Source: Spirochaetaceae bacterium (GTDB lineage: Bacteria > Spirochaetota > Spirochaetia > DSM-27196 > SLST01). Taken from it: 5,700 nucleotides of DNA. Where the stretch lies: contig SKVA01000208.1 in the NCBI GenBank assembly GCA_007129695.1, positions 1 to 5,700 of the forward strand, written 5' to 3'. A program made the translations under genes and the position numbers. The notes under the pieces were generated by a model. That model searched no databases and had not been told where the DNA came from. It was given only the letters and a program-made list of their open reading frames with translations. This document shows positions 5,030 to 5,700 of the stretch, in pieces (positions within the stretch are counted from its first letter, which is position 1; every line of letters begins with the position of its first letter).

Positions 5030-5700
5030 GTGATAGATCGCATCATCGCCGGTCCCCTACAGACCAACGTCTACGTAGTCGCCACCGGAAAAAAAGAGTG
5101 CATGGTGGTTGATCCCGGTGCCGATGCGGCGCTCCTGCTCCAGCGTCTGGAGACCCTCAATGTAACACCGACCGCAATCATATTCACGCATGGACACCTC
5201 GACCATACAAGCGCGGCGCAAGCGATCGTCGAACACTACGCAGATAGAGTACCCGACATGCAGATCGGAATCCATCGCAGCGATCGGCCCTATCTTGCGC
5301 CGAAGGGCGAGGCCACGAACCGGGCGCTCTTCGAGGCGCTTGGCGCCGAAGCGGTTTCGGCGTTCGAGTCGCTCTATTCGTCGCTGCCCAAGTCGACCTT
5401 TTTCCTCTCCGACGGGGAGCCGATTCTTGACACCGACTTCGTGACTATTCACACGCCGGGTCACAGTCAGGGAAGCGTTTGCCTCTACAGCGAGGAACGC
5501 GGTGCGCTGATTTCGGGTGATACGCTACTGTTCAAGACCGTCGGCCGCACCGACGTAGTGGGCAGCGACATAGACAAGCTCACAAAGAGCATCACGAAGA
5601 CGCTCTTCGCGCTGCCGCCCGACACCAGGCTCTTCCCCGGTCACGGACCGAACTCGGTGCTCGAGCGCGAGATCGAGTTCAACGATTTCACGCCGAATCC
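5030..5700 (+). CDS. Metallo-beta-lactamase-fold hydrolase, glyoxalase II-like (3' end cut by window edge)
   Basis: The 223 visible residues cover nearly a whole short glyoxalase II-like protein. In order: the N-terminal strand with TNVYVV (12-17), VVDPGAD (26-32), the metal motif THGHLDH (53-59) giving H54, H56, D58 and H59, TPGHSQGSV (142-150) with H145, ISGDTLLF (161-168) with bridging D164, the VGRTDVVG loop (171-178), and FPGHGP (202-207) with H205. All expected ligands for two metal ions are present. The GRTD loop and short C-terminus are typical of the GloC/YcbL-type branch, which hydrolyses thioesters such as S-lactoylglutathione; the substrate here cannot be read from sequence. The last codons (FTPN) look like the family's closing NPF/NPY region, so few residues are probably missing. 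The GTG at 5030 is the only start that keeps the first strand, but no ribosome binding site precedes it. The gene is divergent from the membrane-protein gene. Confidence 0.92.
   Translation, partial: MIDRIIAGPLQTNVYVVATGKKECMVVDPGADAALLLQRLETLNVTPTAIIFTHGHLDHTSAAQAIVEHYADRVPDMQIGIHRSDRPYLAPKGEATNRALFEALGAEAVSAFESLYSSLPKSTFFLSDGEPILDTDFVTIHTPGHSQGSVCLYSEERGALISGDTLLFKTVGRTDVVGSDIDKLTKSITKTLFALPPDTRLFPGHGPNSVLEREIEFNDFTPN

Noticed and set aside
1..5700. Search for tRNA/rRNA, CRISPR arrays, insertion sequences, phage or toxin-antitoxin genes
   Set aside because: I saw no regularly spaced repeats, terminal inverted repeats, transposase or integrase motifs or tRNA-like cloverleaf; nearly all bases are accounted for by six genes and short gaps.

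Overview
The window is GC-rich, densely coding bacterial DNA with short intergenic gaps and no RNA genes, mobile elements, integrases or CRISPR repeats. I infer a spirochaete relative. The best pointer is the OmpA-like gene: its murein-binding loop reads GHTALAGT rather than the usual GHTD, a variant I associate with Treponema and Spirochaeta proteins, and it sits behind a long N-terminal region I cannot place elsewhere. This is recognition from memory, not a database result. Nothing suggests recent transfer: all genes share GC-rich third codon positions.

Layout. Positions 1-1074, minus strand: a sulfur-assimilation pair, cysteine synthase (cysK) followed with no gap by the start of an O-acetylhomoserine sulfhydrylase (metY), which runs off the left edge. 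The AT-rich gap before cysK holds a candidate promoter and a palindrome. Positions 1172-2392, minus strand: an exported OmpA-family protein. Positions 2393-2552: a divergent intergenic region with a good sigma70-type promoter for the plus-strand gene. Positions 2553-3668, plus strand: an unusual protein made of a DEAD-box helicase first lobe whose catalytic motifs have all decayed, no second helicase lobe, a helical segment, and an intact DbpA-type RNA-binding domain. A strong ribosome binding site and ATG lie inside it, in frame. Positions 3752-4987, minus strand: an unrecognised four-segment membrane protein. Positions 5030-5700, plus strand: a glyoxalase II-like metallo-beta-lactamase-fold hydrolase, cut at the right edge and starting at a GTG with no visible ribosome binding site.

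How they work together. Only cysK-metY is a clear functional unit: both incorporate sulfide into O-acetylated amino acids, to make cysteine and homocysteine respectively. The other genes are single transcription units in alternating orientation with no evident shared pathway. The most notable item is the pseudo-helicase/DbpA-domain protein: it keeps the specific RNA-binding module of a ribosome-assembly helicase but appears to have lost ATPase function, and it may yield two products from one reading frame.
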